64,000 bases of DNA, from the NCBI RefSeq assembly GCF_902706605.1, contig NZ_CACSLH010000011.1:25815-89814 (forward strand), read 5' to 3'. The stretch is from Enterococcus sp. CSURQ0835 (GTDB lineage Bacteria; Bacillota; Bacilli; Lactobacillales; Enterococcaceae). Positions 46,937 to 57,299 of the stretch are shown piece by piece. The translations under genes and the position numbers were made by a program. Every line of letters starts with the position of its first letter. Within the stretch, counting starts at the first letter, position 1. The notes under the pieces were generated by a model. That model did not search any database and was not told the DNA's origin. It saw only the letters and a list, made by a program, of their open reading frames with translations.

Positions 46937-47641
46937 TTAGTCCAAAGCAGTCTCTAAACCGACTTTCATCATATCTTTGAAACTCGTTTGCCGTTCGGCT
47001 GACGTCGTCTCTTCACCGGTGATCATATGGTCGCTCACGGTCATGACGGCTAAGGTCTGCACCTTGAATTTCGCACCTAAATAGTATAAGATCGCCGCTT
47101 CCATCTCAACTCCTAAGACACCGTAATCAGCTAGATGGAACGTTGATTTCAGCTCATCTTTGTAAAACGTATCTTCAGATAAAACATTTCCTACATGCGT
47201 TGGTAAGTTCAGTTCACTTGCGACCTGATAAGCTTTAGCTAACAATCCAAAGTCAGCGATCGGCGCAAAATGGAAACCAGGAAAATGTTTTTCTACCATA
47301 GAGGAACTAGTCACTGCACCTTGAGCGATGATCAGATCTCGGACATGGACATCTTTTGATAAAGCGCCGCATGTACCTACACGGATCAGCTTTTTCACCC
47401 CGTAAGATTGGATCAACTCTTGGGCATAGATCCCAGCAGAAGGCATCCCCATCCCCGTACCTTGAACAGAGATCTTTTGGCCTTTGTAAGTTCCGGTAAA
47501 GCCGAGCATCCCTCGGACATTGTTATAACAAACCGCATCTTCTAAAAAATTTTCCGCAATAAATTGAGCCCGTAATGGATCACCAGGTAATAAAATCTTA
47601 TCGGCGATCTCACCTGGTTTTGCTTCGATGTGTACACTCAT
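46937..47641 (-). CDS. deoD: Purine nucleoside phosphorylase DeoD (hexameric type)
   Basis: 234 residues. It starts [25 protein letters not shown], with the phosphate-site [14 protein letters not shown] and the late VEMEAA and TVSDH (Asp) motifs. It splits purine (deoxy)nucleosides into base and pentose 1-phosphate. It follows punA, so two purine nucleoside phosphorylases of different fold are co-transcribed. Confidence 0.96.
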   Translation of the reverse strand: MSVHIEAKPGEIADKILLPGDPLRAQFIAENFLEDAVCYNNVRGMLGFTGTYKGQKISVQGTGMGMPSAGIYAQELIQSYGVKKLIRVGTCGALSKDVHVRDLIIAQGAVTSSSMVEKHFPGFHFAPIADFGLLAKAYQVASELNLPTHVGNVLSEDTFYKDELKSTFHLADYGVLGVEMEAAILYYLGAKFKVQTLAVMTVSDHMITGEETTSAERQTSFKDMMKVGLETALD

Positions 47642-47675
47642 TTGTAAAAGCCTCCCTTTTTGATTGACGACTCGG

Positions 47676-48494
47676 TTATAAAAGTGCCAATGTTTCTTTG
47701 ACTAATAATTTGAAATCTTCTTTGACGCGTTCTGTCGTCTCCACGACTTCCGCATGGTTCAAGTTGGCTTGCATCCCTGCTGCTAAGTTCGTAATGCAAG
47801 AAATTCCTAAAACATTCAAGCCACTATGGACTGCTACGATCACTTCAGGAACAGTTGACATCCCAACAGCATCTGCCCCAAGCGTCCGGGCCATGCGGAT
47901 CTCAGCCGGGGTTTCATAGGTTGGTCCGGTAAAGCCCATGTAGACACCTTCTTTTAATTCTAAGCCTAAACGTTTCGCAGCTGCGCGCGCTTTTTCTTGA
48001 TAGTTTTTCGTATAAGCGGCACTCATATCTGGAAAACGCGGGCCGATCTGTTCATCATTTGGTCCGATCAAAGGATTAGTTCCCATAAAATTGATGTGGT
48101 CTGTGATGAGCATCAAATTCCCAGGCGTAAATGTTTCATTCACACCACCGGCTGCATTCGTCACAATTAATGACGTGACGCCTAGCGCTGCCATCACCCG
48201 AACTGGATACGTGACAGTCTCCATGGCATTGCCCTCGTAATAATGGAAACGACCTTGCATCGCTAACACATATTTACCAGCTAAACGACCGTAGACTAAT
48301 TGTCCAGCATGCCCAACGACTGTTGAGATGGGAAAATGCGGGATATCATTGTAAGCTACGATCACTGCGTCTTCGATCTCTTCAGCTAATTCGCCTAACC
48401 CTGAGCCTAAGATCAAACCGACCTCGACTTTGCCTACACCTTTGTCTTCGATGTAACTAGCGGTTTGTTGGATTTTCGTTTGTAAATCTGTCAT
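47676..48494 (-). CDS. punA: Purine nucleoside phosphorylase (trimeric PNP-I type)
   Basis: 272 residues. It has [40 protein letters not shown] (Glu) and [13 protein letters not shown], and the base-binding Asn in [10 protein letters not shown]. These mark the trimeric family acting on guanosine and inosine. Together with DeoD it covers all purine nucleosides. It follows deoB by nine bases; the ATG has AGGAGG upstream. Confidence 0.95.
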   Translation of the reverse strand: MTDLQTKIQQTASYIEDKGVGKVEVGLILGSGLGELAEEIEDAVIVAYNDIPHFPISTVVGHAGQLVYGRLAGKYVLAMQGRFHYYEGNAMETVTYPVRVMAALGVTSLIVTNAAGGVNETFTPGNLMLITDHINFMGTNPLIGPNDEQIGPRFPDMSAAYTKNYQEKARAAAKRLGLELKEGVYMGFTGPTYETPAEIRMARTLGADAVGMSTVPEVIVAVHSGLNVLGISCITNLAAGMQANLNHAEVVETTERVKEDFKLLVKETLALL

Positions 48495-48503
48495 AGTACC
48501 CTC

Positions 48504-49670
48504 CTATTTTAAAAGTGTTAAGAAACTCGTTCCGTTTTCTGTTTTTGGTACTGCAAAATTTTCTGCGATCGTCGCCGCAATATCTGCATAAAAACCTTGT
48601 GGTAGTTTCCCTTGGGCCGTCATTTTTTTACTGTAGGCTAAAAGCGGCACATATTCTCGCGTGTGATCGGTGCCAGGGAAAGTCGGATCATTCCCGTGAT
48701 CAGCGGTGATCAACAACAGGTCATCTTCATCAAGTTCAGTCAAAATTTCAGGAATTCGTAGATCAAAGTCTTCGATGGCATGGGCATACCCGACTACATC
48801 ACGGCGATGGCCATATAACGCATCAAAGTCGACGAGATTGGTGAAGCTCAACCCTTCAAAATCTTGTTTCATGACCGTCAGCAATTGATCGACCCCATCC
48901 ATATTACTCTTCGTGCGAATCGCTTTGGTGATCCCTTGCCCATTGAAAATATCGTTGATCTTACCGACTGCGATCACGTCTTTCCCGTTATCTTTCAACG
49001 CATCAAGCACCGTTTTGCCAAATGGATCTAGCGCGTAATCATGGCGATTAGCCGTTCGAGTAAAATCACCTGGTTCGCCTAAATACGGACGAGCAATGAT
49101 GCGGCCGATCATATAAGGTTCATCTTTTGTGATCTCACGGACATATTCACAGATCTTATACAATTCAGCCAGCGGGATGATTTCTTCGTGAGCTGCGATC
49201 TGCAGGACGGGATCAGCGGAAGTATACACGATCAAGTCGCCGGTCTTCATTTGATGTTCGCCGTAATCATTGATGACTTGCGTCCCGCTATACGGTTTGT
49301 TACAAACGACTTTCCGGCCTGAAAATTCTTCGATCTTACGGAGCAGGTCATCTGGAAAACCTGCTGGAAAGACTCGGAATGGTTTTTTGATATTCAAGCT
49401 AGCGATTTCCCAGTGCCCGGTCATCGTATCTTTTCCCACCGAGACTTCTTCTAATTTAGTCGCATAGCCAAGGTGTTTTTCTTTATCGACTACTCCAGCT
49501 AATGGGCGGATCGACCCTAACCCTAAATATTCTAAATTTGGGATATGAAGGCCCGCTTCTTGTGCGATATGGCCTAAAGTATCCGCTCCGACATCATTGA
49601 ATTTTTCAGCGTCTGGCGCTTCGCCGATCCCGACTGAATCCATGACGATCAAGTGTACCCGTTTAAACAT
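48504..49670 (-). CDS. deoB: Phosphopentomutase
   Basis: 388 residues. It belongs to the alkaline-phosphatase fold, with the metal ligands in [15 protein letters not shown] (Asp) and in [22 protein letters not shown] (Asp, His). TMTGHWEI carries the phosphorylated Thr. It turns (deoxy)ribose 1-phosphate from the phosphorylases into the 5-phosphate, used by DeoC. It leads the deoB-punA-deoD transcript, with a promoter just upstream. Confidence 0.97.
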   Translation of the reverse strand: MFKRVHLIVMDSVGIGEAPDAEKFNDVGADTLGHIAQEAGLHIPNLEYLGLGSIRPLAGVVDKEKHLGYATKLEEVSVGKDTMTGHWEIASLNIKKPFRVFPAGFPDDLLRKIEEFSGRKVVCNKPYSGTQVINDYGEHQMKTGDLIVYTSADPVLQIAAHEEIIPLAELYKICEYVREITKDEPYMIGRIIARPYLGEPGDFTRTANRHDYALDPFGKTVLDALKDNGKDVIAVGKINDIFNGQGITKAIRTKSNMDGVDQLLTVMKQDFEGLSFTNLVDFDALYGHRRDVVGYAHAIEDFDLRIPEILTELDEDDLLLITADHGNDPTFPGTDHTREYVPLLAYSKKMTAQGKLPQGFYADIAATIAENFAVPKTENGTSFLTLLK

Positions 49671-49702
49671 ATGATTCCCTCTTTTCTTTTTCTGCTGATC
49701 TC

Positions 49703-49708
49703 AGTATA
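49703..49708 (-). promoter_or_regulatory. Likely -10 of deoB-punA-deoD
   Basis: TATACT on the minus strand, about 33 bases before the deoB ATG and after the terminator of the permease unit. The -35 is weak and overlaps that terminator. Confidence 0.4.
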
Positions 49709-49716
49709 ACGAATTT

Positions 49717-49760
49717 AAAAAAAGGACGCGACTTAGAACTGTTGTTCCAAAAGCCCGTCC
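49717..49760 (-). terminator. Terminator between the permease and deoB
   Basis: GGACG...CGTCC with an inner GGAAC/GTTCT pair, followed by seven T on the minus strand (A run 49717-49723). It splits the locus into two transcripts. Confidence 0.75.
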
Positions 49761-49768
49761 TCGTTAAA

Positions 49769-50722
49769 TTATTTCGATTTGATGTAGTTGACCCCATCAG
49801 CTTTTGGTGCCGCTGATTTGCCTAGGAACAACACTAAAACGACGATCGTTAACACGTACGGTGCGGATTGTAAATACACAGCAGGAATGTTTGAGATGAC
49901 TGGTAAATTGGCGCCCATGATACTGATATTTTGCGCAAAACCGAAGAAAACCGCCGCGCCCATCGCACCAAGTGGATTCCATTTCCCAAAGATCATCGCT
50001 GCCATCGAGATAAACCCTTGACCGGCGATGGTCGTAGCCGCAAAGCGTCCCGCGATCGATTGCGCGAAGACTGCGCCGCCCATCCCACCTAAAAAGCCTG
50101 AGATCAAAACGCCTGAATAGCGCATTGCATAAACATTGATCCCTAACGTATCTGCTGCTTGCGGATTTTCACCCACGGAACGCAGCCGCAGACCGAATTT
50201 CGTTTTAAAGATAACAAATGATGAGATCACTGCCACTAAGATCGCAAAGTAGGCTGGCAAACTCGTTTGTTTGAAGAACAAGTCCCCGATGATCGGGATT
50301 TTGCTCAATCCAGGGAAGTTGAAATAGCCAAATTGTTGTTGGATCGTATCGGTTTGACCTTTACCATAAATAACTTTGATCAAAAAGACGGTCAGTGCCG
50401 GTGCTAATAAATTCATCACCGTTCCGCTGATGATATGATCTGCTCGAAAATTGACTGTTGCCACCGCATGCAGTAAGGAGAAGATCATCCCGACAACACC
50501 ACCGCATAACACTCCGAGCCAAGGCGTCCAACCGCCAAATTGACCGGCAAACGTCAAGTTGAAGATAACTGAGCTAAAAGCCCCCATGACCATGATGCCC
50601 TCAAGACCAACGTTGACGATCCCACTACGTTCAGAAAAGACACCGCCCAGAGCCGTTAAGATCAAAGGCGCAGAATAAACGAGTGTCTGAGCAATCAATG
50701 AACCTAATAAATTGATATTCAT
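49769..50722 (-). CDS. Nucleoside ABC transporter permease (NupC/YufQ-like)
   Basis: 317 residues, about eight to nine membrane segments. The start MNINLLGSLIAQTLVYSAPLILTALGGVFSERSG and the EGIMVMGAF loop are typical of BPD_transp_2 permeases paired with BMP lipoproteins. It forms the channel with the larger permease and the ATPase just upstream. It overlaps the preceding gene by one base. Confidence 0.93.
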   Translation of the reverse strand: MNINLLGSLIAQTLVYSAPLILTALGGVFSERSGIVNVGLEGIMVMGAFSSVIFNLTFAGQFGGWTPWLGVLCGGVVGMIFSLLHAVATVNFRADHIISGTVMNLLAPALTVFLIKVIYGKGQTDTIQQQFGYFNFPGLSKIPIIGDLFFKQTSLPAYFAILVAVISSFVIFKTKFGLRLRSVGENPQAADTLGINVYAMRYSGVLISGFLGGMGGAVFAQSIAGRFAATTIAGQGFISMAAMIFGKWNPLGAMGAAVFFGFAQNISIMGANLPVISNIPAVYLQSAPYVLTIVVLVLFLGKSAAPKADGVNYIKSK

Positions 50723-51852
50723 CAGATGTCGCCTCCTTTTTGGTCTTGTTTATTTTCTGGACTTTCCATTTGTTCAACGATTGCTGTTTGTTTTTTATTC
50801 CCTGAAGCTTTAGCCAATAAGTAACGTACGACATAGTTGATGGCAACAAAGAAAATGATTAACGGAATGACGCTGTTCGCTAGTTCGCTCGGCACACCGG
50901 CAAACTGCATTCCTTGGCCGCCTAATTTCAAGATAGAGAACAATAAGGCCGATAGTAAGATTCCGATCGAGCCACCATTTCCTAGTAAGGAGACAGCCAT
51001 CCCGTCAAATCCGATACTGATAGAAGAACCTTGGACAAAGTAGTTCATGAAAGTTCCCAAACCTTGGACGACACCACCTAATCCAGCTAGAAAACCGGAG
51101 ATGATCATCGAAATAATGATCGTCCGTTTACTACTCATCCCTGCGTATTCAGACGCAAAAGGATTCAAGCCAACGGAACGAATCTCAAAACCTAGCGTCG
51201 TTTTCTTCATCAAGAACCAAACTAAGGCTAAGAAGACTAATGCTAAAATAAAACCGGTATTCACCCGCGAACCACCAAAGATGTTAGTCAACCAAGGTTC
51301 TCGCAATGAACCGTTCATGCCGACGATCTTTGTGACTCCTTTATTGGAGATGATGCTTGGGTCCATCACATTGTTGACGATATGATTGGCCACATACAAG
51401 ATCACATAGTTCATCATGATCGTGACAATTACTTCACTAGTGCCAAAGTACGCTCGTAAAACACCAGGAATGGCAGCGGCGATCGCGCCACAAACAGCTC
51501 CTGCTAAAACAGCTAATGGTACAACGACTAACTTCGGTGCGTCTGGCATGCTAAGTGCCACCCAAATACTAGCGACCCAGCCACAGAGTGCCTGACCAGA
51601 AAGCCCGATATTAAAGAAACCAGCTGAGTTAGCTACCGAAAATCCCAGTGCGGTAAAAATCAATGGGGCAGCTCCAACTAAAATCTCACCTACTGACATC
51701 GAACTTTGAAACGCGGAACTAAACATTGCTTGATACCCTTGGATCGGATTATAACCGGTTACCAGCATCAGCAAGCCGCCTAAAATGAAACCTAAAATAA
51801 CTGAGATCACTGGAACTAGGACATTACGTATTTTTTCTGCGCGATCATTCAT
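50722..51852 (-). CDS. Nucleoside ABC transporter permease (NupB/YufP-like)
   Basis: The start is taken as the ATG at 51852 (MNDRAEKIRN), behind GGGTGAG; a longer frame to 51888 would lie deep inside the ATPase gene. 376 residues with about ten membrane segments. The blocks AAPLIFTALGFSVANSAGFFNIGLSG and GTSEVIVTIMMNYV are typical. A Gln-rich tail follows. It overlaps the ATPase gene by eight bases. Confidence 0.93.
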   Translation of the reverse strand: MNDRAEKIRNVLVPVISVILGFILGGLLMLVTGYNPIQGYQAMFSSAFQSSMSVGEILVGAAPLIFTALGFSVANSAGFFNIGLSGQALCGWVASIWVALSMPDAPKLVVVPLAVLAGAVCGAIAAAIPGVLRAYFGTSEVIVTIMMNYVILYVANHIVNNVMDPSIISNKGVTKIVGMNGSLREPWLTNIFGGSRVNTGFILALVFLALVWFLMKKTTLGFEIRSVGLNPFASEYAGMSSKRTIIISMIISGFLAGLGGVVQGLGTFMNYFVQGSSISIGFDGMAVSLLGNGGSIGILLSALLFSILKLGGQGMQFAGVPSELANSVIPLIIFFVAINYVVRYLLAKASGNKKQTAIVEQMESPENKQDQKGGDI

Positions 51853-53416
51853 TTGTCTCACCCGCCTTTTGTAATTCTGCTCGTGCATCGTCTAAACTAT
51901 AGCCGGCCATAAGTAACCCGAGCTCGTTTTCTGACGTTTCTTTCGGATCAACAATCCCAACGATCTCCCCGGCATGGATGACGGCAATACGGTCAGAGAC
52001 ATCTAAAATTTCATCTAATTCAAAACTGATCAACAGCACGCCTTTAGCTTTATCCCGTTGTTCCACGAGACGTTTATGGATATACTCGATTGCACCGACA
52101 TCTAATCCCCGCGTTGGTTGTGCAACGATCAATAGATCAGGATCTCGATCAACTTCGCGAGCAATAATCGCTTTTTGCTGGTTCCCACCAGACAACGAGC
52201 CTGCGGGAGCTTTTTCACTTGTCGTCCGCACATCGTATTCTTCGATCAACTTGCGCGCGTAGCTATCGATTTTGTTGTAATTCAAGATCCCCGATTTACT
52301 TAGTGGTGGCTTATAGTACGTCTGTAGCGCAATGTTTTCTGCTAGTGACAACTGTAAGACCAATCCATATTTATGACGATCTTCTGGGACGTGGCCCACG
52401 CCTGCTTCTGTGACTTGCCGCGGTTTATGGCCCGTAATATCTTTCCCATTTAAGGTCACAGTCCCACTTTCGACTTTCCGCAGACCGGTCAGTGCTTGGA
52501 TCAATTCAGTTTGACCGTTGCCATCGATCCCGGCGATCCCAACGACTTCACCGCGATGAACATCTAAGCTCAGTTTTTTGACCGCTTCAAGTCCGCGACT
52601 TTCTTTCACGACCAGATCTTTGATGGAAAGAACCGTCTCACCTGGTGTAGCAGGTTTTTTCGCAGTCTTAAATGAAACAGAGCGCCCGACCATCATGTCA
52701 GCTAATTGCTGAGAGGAAACATCTTTCACATCAACAGTTCCGATGTATTTCCCGCGGCGGATAACGGAACAACGATCCGCGACTTTTTTGATCTCATCTA
52801 ATTTATGGGTGATCAAAATGATCGATTTGCCTTCTTTGACCAGTCCTTCCATGATCTCGATCAATTCATCGATCTCTTGAGGCGTCAACACAGCAGTTGG
52901 TTCATCAAAAATCAAAACGTTGGCGCCGCGATACAATGTTTTTAAAATCTCGACCCGCTGTTGCATCCCGACTGAAATATCACGGATATATGCTGACGGA
53001 TCGACTTTCAAACCGTAATCTTCCGATAATTTTTTGATATCTTGTTCCGCTTTTTTCTTGTCTAATGTTCCATGATGACTTGGCTCACTACCTAAAATAA
53101 TATTTTCTGTTACCGTAAAAGCATCCACGAGCATAAAATGCTGATGGACCATCCCGATCCCTAATTGATTGGCTTTGGTGGGACTGGTGATCGCAACTTT
53201 TTGGCCGTTCATCAAAATATCGCCTGAAGTTGGTTCTAACAAACCGGATAAGACATTCATCAATGTCGATTTCCCGGCACCATTCTCACCTAAAAGCGCA
53301 TGGATCTCACCTTTACGGATCTGCAGATTGATATTGTCATTGGCTTTGAAGTTCCCAAATTGTTTGGTGATATTTCGCATCTCAATGACGTAATTTTCTT
53401 CTGCCACTTTTTTCAC
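51845..53416 (-). CDS. Nucleoside ABC transporter ATPase (NupA/YufO-like)
   Basis: 523 residues with two ABC domains. The first has ALLGENGAGKSTLMN, a signature region DISVGMQQRVEIL and FDEPTAVLTPQE. The second has a degenerate Walker A (GIAGIDGNGQTELI) and signature SLSGGNQQKAIIARE, as is normal in this sugar/nucleoside class. It powers nucleoside import with the two permeases downstream and the BmpA lipoprotein upstream. Confidence 0.95.
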   Translation of the reverse strand: MKKVAEENYVIEMRNITKQFGNFKANDNINLQIRKGEIHALLGENGAGKSTLMNVLSGLLEPTSGDILMNGQKVAITSPTKANQLGIGMVHQHFMLVDAFTVTENIILGSEPSHHGTLDKKKAEQDIKKLSEDYGLKVDPSAYIRDISVGMQQRVEILKTLYRGANVLIFDEPTAVLTPQEIDELIEIMEGLVKEGKSIILITHKLDEIKKVADRCSVIRRGKYIGTVDVKDVSSQQLADMMVGRSVSFKTAKKPATPGETVLSIKDLVVKESRGLEAVKKLSLDVHRGEVVGIAGIDGNGQTELIQALTGLRKVESGTVTLNGKDITGHKPRQVTEAGVGHVPEDRHKYGLVLQLSLAENIALQTYYKPPLSKSGILNYNKIDSYARKLIEEYDVRTTSEKAPAGSLSGGNQQKAIIAREVDRDPDLLIVAQPTRGLDVGAIEYIHKRLVEQRDKAKGVLLISFELDEILDVSDRIAVIHAGEIVGIVDPKETSENELGLLMAGYSLDDARAELQKAGETNE

Positions 53417-53530
53417 ATCCTATCGTTAGTCCAATAAATAAGTGCAACAAAACTAGTTCATAAGGAGTTCTTTCCTTAATCAAACAGTGAGACTTCACCA
53501 TTTGAGTAAAAAAAGAAAACATTTAAAATG

Positions 53531-53608
53531 ATGGGACTGGGACAGCTGATGTGTTCCAATCCCTTCTTTCACATAAACGGCGTGACAGAAAAAATTCTGT
53601 CACCGCCG
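53531..53608 (-). other. Two hairpins between bmpA and the ATPase gene
   Basis: Next to the bmpA stop, GTGACAGAA (53582-53590) pairs with TTCTGTCAC (53595-53603), without a T run. Further on, GGGACTGGGAC (from 53533) pairs with GTTCCAATCCC (to 53563), with a weak T tail. Such hairpins often protect the binding-protein mRNA, so that it exceeds the membrane parts. Nothing else is seen in the 204-base gap. Confidence 0.6.
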
Positions 53609-53620
53609 CAATGACTGTAT

Positions 53621-54715
53621 TTATTTTGTTGGTTTTTCTGGCACTTTGATATCGCCAGCAATGATTTTTTCTTTCGCTGATTTGACTGACGCTTTTGCTT
53701 CATCAGATAAGTAACCATCTGTCAATGAAACCCCGCCATCTTTCAAACCGTAAACTAAGTGTTTGCCGCCTGGAAATTTATCGTTCAACGCTTTCGTTGA
53801 GATATCTTGCACCGCAGCGCCGACACCTTTAAGCGATGAAGTTAGACAGAAGTTGTCTTCTTTACCATCTTTATTCGTGTATTTACCTTCAGCTTGTTGG
53901 TCAGAATCTACCCCGATGACCCAAACTTTGCTGTTTTCGTCAGCATCTTTGTTCCGAGCTTTTGCTTCTTGGAAGACCCCAGCACCTGTACCACCTGAAG
54001 CATGATAAATGATATCCACGCCACTTTGATACATGTTAGCAGCTAAGGCTTTCCCTTTAGCTGGATCACCAAATGAAGCGGCATATTGCACATCGACTGA
54101 GATGTCTTTGTTCATTTCTTTAGCTGTATCTTGCACACCTTTGACAAAACCAGCTTCGAAACGGTCAATAACTGCGCCTTCTTCACCACCGATAAAGCCA
54201 AGTTTGTCAGATTTTGTCGTATGCGCGGCTGCCACACCTGCTAAGTAAGCAGCTTCGTTGTCTTTAAACGTAGCGGAAGCGACATTTTTCTTACCTTCGA
54301 TCACTGAGTCAATGATAACAAAGTTTGTGTCTGCGTGTTGATCTGCTGCACTTGAGATCGGATCAGCTAATAAGTACCCAATCCCGAAGACTGTTTTGAA
54401 ACCATTTGAAACAGCTGAATCGATATTTTGTGTATATTGTGAAGCATCGTTTGACTGGATGTAATTGTAACCGCCAGTTCCACGTTTGATATCGTGTTTT
54501 TTACCCCAAGCTTGTAAACCTTCCCAAGCAGATTGGTTAAATGAACGGTCATCAACACCGCCGATATCGGTCACGATTGCTACACTGTGTTTTGCGTCTT
54601 GTTTGCCAGAAGAACCGCCAGACGAATCTGTCTTTCCTCCGCCGCCACATGCGCCTAGTGCTAATAATGCAGCCATCGCTACCGCACCTAGACCAAATAC
54701 TTTTGCTTTTTTCAT
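53621..54715 (-). CDS. BMP family nucleoside-binding lipoprotein
   Basis: The start is the ATG at 54715 behind AGGGGG. 364 residues. The signal peptide KKAKVFGLGAVAMAALLALGAC ends in a lipobox with Cys22. A Gly/Ser linker follows, then IVTDIGGVDDRSFNQSAWEGL, GIGYLL and YHASGGTGAGVFQEA. Homologues (NupN, PnrA) bind purine or other nucleosides outside the membrane for the ABC importer. It lies 65 bases after cdd. Confidence 0.94.
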   Translation of the reverse strand: MKKAKVFGLGAVAMAALLALGACGGGGKTDSSGGSSGKQDAKHSVAIVTDIGGVDDRSFNQSAWEGLQAWGKKHDIKRGTGGYNYIQSNDASQYTQNIDSAVSNGFKTVFGIGYLLADPISSAADQHADTNFVIIDSVIEGKKNVASATFKDNEAAYLAGVAAAHTTKSDKLGFIGGEEGAVIDRFEAGFVKGVQDTAKEMNKDISVDVQYAASFGDPAKGKALAANMYQSGVDIIYHASGGTGAGVFQEAKARNKDADENSKVWVIGVDSDQQAEGKYTNKDGKEDNFCLTSSLKGVGAAVQDISTKALNDKFPGGKHLVYGLKDGGVSLTDGYLSDEAKASVKSAKEKIIAGDIKVPEKPTK

Positions 54716-54780
54716 TTCTGTAAAGCCCCCTAATAATGGTTTTTTATTTTTCAACAGTCAATCGACTGAATGAACGTGAG

Positions 54781-55176
54781 TTATAGATCTTTATCGGTAA
54801 ACATATACGGCAGTAATTTCTCAACTGTCGTTTCAAACTGAACACCATCATCTCCTAAAAGAGTCACCGGCATCGTCGGTTCACAAAACTCTGCGATCAC
54901 TTGCCGACAAGCGCCACATGGTGCAATGGGTTCTGGTGTATGGCCTGCTACTACTAAATGCTGAAATTCTCGTTCACCTTCTGAGACTGCTTTGAAGATC
55001 GCGGTCCGTTCCGCACAATTACTCAAGCCATACGAAGCATTTTCAATGTTCAAGCCTTGGTAGAGTTTTCCGCTTTTGGTCACAAGACACGCCCCGACTG
55101 GAAAATGAGAATACGGCACATACGCTTTATCAAGTGCTGCAACTGCCACGTCTTGCCATTCTTTTTTGGCTGTCAT
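54781..55176 (-). CDS. cdd: Cytidine deaminase
   Basis: 131 residues. Zinc site: NCAERTAIF (Cys and catalytic Glu) and PCGACRQVI (two Cys). It turns (deoxy)cytidine into (deoxy)uridine, which Pdp then splits. It shares one base with the deoC stop. Length is typical of the homotetrameric enzyme. Confidence 0.97.
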   Translation of the reverse strand: MTAKKEWQDVAVAALDKAYVPYSHFPVGACLVTKSGKLYQGLNIENASYGLSNCAERTAIFKAVSEGEREFQHLVVAGHTPEPIAPCGACRQVIAEFCEPTMPVTLLGDDGVQFETTVEKLLPYMFTDKDL

Positions 55177-55838
55177 TAATAACCACTTCCTGACAAACCG
55201 TTCATGATCGCAACACCTGAACTTGCTCCTAGGCGAGTCGCACCTGCTTCGATCATCGCTAAAGCTTCTTTCGCATTGTGGATTCCACCAGAAGCTTTGA
55301 CACCCATTTCTGGCCCGACTGTTTCTCGCATCAATTTGATATCATCGATCGTTGCGCCACCCGTTGAAAAGCCCGTTGACGTTTTAACAAAATCAGCCCC
55401 GGCAGCTTTAGCCAGTTCACACGCTTTGATTTTTTCTTCGCGGTTCAATAAAGACGTTTCGATGATGACTTTCACTAAAGCTTTATCTTTCGCTTCCGCT
55501 ACGACAGCTGCGATATCTTGTTGAACATACTCAAAATTGCCGCCTTTTAATTCGCCGATGTTGATGACCATATCGACTTCATCTGCACCGCTTTCGATCG
55601 CATTTTTCGCTTCTAGCGCTTTGATCGTGGTCGTATTGGCCCCTAGCGGAAAACCGATGACGGTACAAACTGCGACTGGTTCTCCGTTTAATTTTTCAGC
55701 GGCTAAGCTGACCCAAGTCGGGTTGATGCAAACTGAATAAAAATGATATTTTTTTGCTTCCTCAATGATCTGTTCCACATCTTTTTGGGTCGCATCTGCT
55801 TTTAAGATCGTATGATCGATCATTCGATTCAATTCCAT
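55176..55838 (-). CDS. deoC: Deoxyribose-phosphate aldolase
   Basis: 220 residues. The Schiff-base Lys lies in [16 protein letters not shown], with [10 protein letters not shown] (Lys, Glu) and GVKASGGI (Lys) around. It splits deoxyribose 5-phosphate to acetaldehyde and glyceraldehyde 3-phosphate. It is the second gene of the pdp operon, 21 bases after pdp. Confidence 0.97.
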   Translation of the reverse strand: MELNRMIDHTILKADATQKDVEQIIEEAKKYHFYSVCINPTWVSLAAEKLNGEPVAVCTVIGFPLGANTTTIKALEAKNAIESGADEVDMVINIGELKGGNFEYVQQDIAAVVAEAKDKALVKVIIETSLLNREEKIKACELAKAAGADFVKTSTGFSTGGATIDDIKLMRETVGPEMGVKASGGIHNAKEALAMIEAGATRLGASSGVAIMNGLSGSGY

Positions 55839-55859
55839 GTTTATTTGCTCCTTTGTAAG

Positions 55860-57161
55860 TTATTCCGTAATGATCGCGTGGATCAATTTTGGTTCCACTG
55901 GTGTCTCGCCGATTTCGATATTGTCATATAATAATGCTTCCACGGCTGACACGTCTTCACTGTTAGCGTAGATCGTAAGCAATGATTCGCCAGCAGTGAT
56001 TTTTTCACCGACTTTTTTATGCAATTTAAGACCGACTGCATGATCGATGGCATCTTCTTTTGTCTTCCGACCGGCGCCTAATAACATCGCAGCGATCCCG
56101 ATCTCGTTTGCAACTAGCTTCGTGACAAAACCAGTTGCTTTAGCTGGCAATTCAAATTGGTAACGCGCCGTCAAGATTTTTTCAGGCTGATCGACCACAC
56201 TTACATCGCCGCCTTGATTTGCGATCAATTCACGGAATTTTTCTAACGCTTTACCAGAATGCAAGGCTTCTTCTAACATCGCCCGGGCCTCAGTTAAAGA
56301 ATCAGCTTTTTTCGCTAAAACGACCATTTGACTCCCTAAGACATAACACATCTCCGTCAAATCAGCCGGACCGCGCCCGTTTAACGTATCGATCGCTTCT
56401 ACGACTTCTAAACTATTACCGATCGCTTCTCCTAATGGTTCAGACATATCTGAGATGACTGCCATCGTTTGACGTCCAGCAAGTTTTCCAATTCTGACCA
56501 TCGTTTCAGCTAACCGTTTAGCATCCGCGATTTTTTTCATGAAGGCACCTTCACCCGTCGTGACATCTAAAACGATCGCATCGGCACCGGCCGCGATTTT
56601 TTTACTCATGATAGAACTTGCGATCAACGGAATCGAGTCCACAGTCGCGGTCACATCCCGCAGTGCATATAATTTTTTATCCGCAGGAGCTAAATTCCCT
56701 GATTGACCGATCACCGCCACTTGACTTTTATTCACGGCATCGATGAATTCTTGATCAGATAACTCGATCTTAAAACCGGGGATCGATTCAAATTTATCCA
56801 GTGTCCCCCCAGTGAAACCTAAGCCGCGACCGGACATTTTAGCAACTGGCACACCCACACTTGCAACTAGTGGCGCTAAAACTAATGTCGTCGTATCGCC
56901 CACGCCACCGGTGGAATGTTTGTCAACTTTGATACCAGCAATCGTGGAAAGGTCGATGATCTCACCAGAGTTTGCCATCGCTAAAGTTAAATTGGAGATC
57001 TCCTCATCGGTCATATCTTTATAAAAGATCGCCATCAACAAAGCACTCATTTGATAATCAGGGATCTCCCCATTGGTATAGCCGTTTATAATAAAATCAA
57101 TCTCCGCTTTGGTCAGGATCTGGCCATCGCGTTTCTTTTCGATCAAGTCTACCATTCTCAT
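55860..57161 (-). CDS. pdp: Pyrimidine-nucleoside phosphorylase
   Basis: 433 residues starting [22 protein letters not shown]. It has the phosphate-binding [32 protein letters not shown] and the late [16 protein letters not shown]. It splits uridine, deoxyuridine and thymidine. The ATG follows GGAGG at eight bases. It leads the catabolic and uptake operon, behind a LacI-type palindrome. Confidence 0.96.
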   Translation of the reverse strand: MRMVDLIEKKRDGQILTKAEIDFIINGYTNGEIPDYQMSALLMAIFYKDMTDEEISNLTLAMANSGEIIDLSTIAGIKVDKHSTGGVGDTTTLVLAPLVASVGVPVAKMSGRGLGFTGGTLDKFESIPGFKIELSDQEFIDAVNKSQVAVIGQSGNLAPADKKLYALRDVTATVDSIPLIASSIMSKKIAAGADAIVLDVTTGEGAFMKKIADAKRLAETMVRIGKLAGRQTMAVISDMSEPLGEAIGNSLEVVEAIDTLNGRGPADLTEMCYVLGSQMVVLAKKADSLTEARAMLEEALHSGKALEKFRELIANQGGDVSVVDQPEKILTARYQFELPAKATGFVTKLVANEIGIAAMLLGAGRKTKEDAIDHAVGLKLHKKVGEKITAGESLLTIYANSEDVSAVEALLYDNIEIGETPVEPKLIHAIITE

Positions 57162-57186
57162 CTATTCTGCCTCCAATTTCACATTC

Positions 57187-57282
57187 ATTATACACTAAAA
57201 CGCAAAAAGGTAAATCACTTTAGTAAACCGTTTTACCTATCTGAAAACAATTTATAGTAAGCCTTTTCATTCCTACTATAAA
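57187..57282 (-). promoter_or_regulatory. pdp operon promoter with LacI-type operator
   Basis: The -10 TATAAT (57192-57187, minus) lies 16 bases after TTTACC. Just upstream, GTAAACCGTTTTAC (57223-57236) is a CG-centred palindrome of the kind bound by LacI-family proteins. Further up, TTTATAGTA (57251-57259) and TACTATAAA (57274-57282) form a perfect 9 bp inverted repeat, either a second site or the end hairpin of the regulator gene. Confidence 0.65.
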
Positions 57283-57299
57283 CAGGGTTCGCTCCACTG

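Noticed and set aside
57223..57236. cre site in front of pdp
   Set aside because: GTAAACCGTTTTAC lacks the TG and CA ends of the cre consensus at the right positions. A LacI-type operator fits better.
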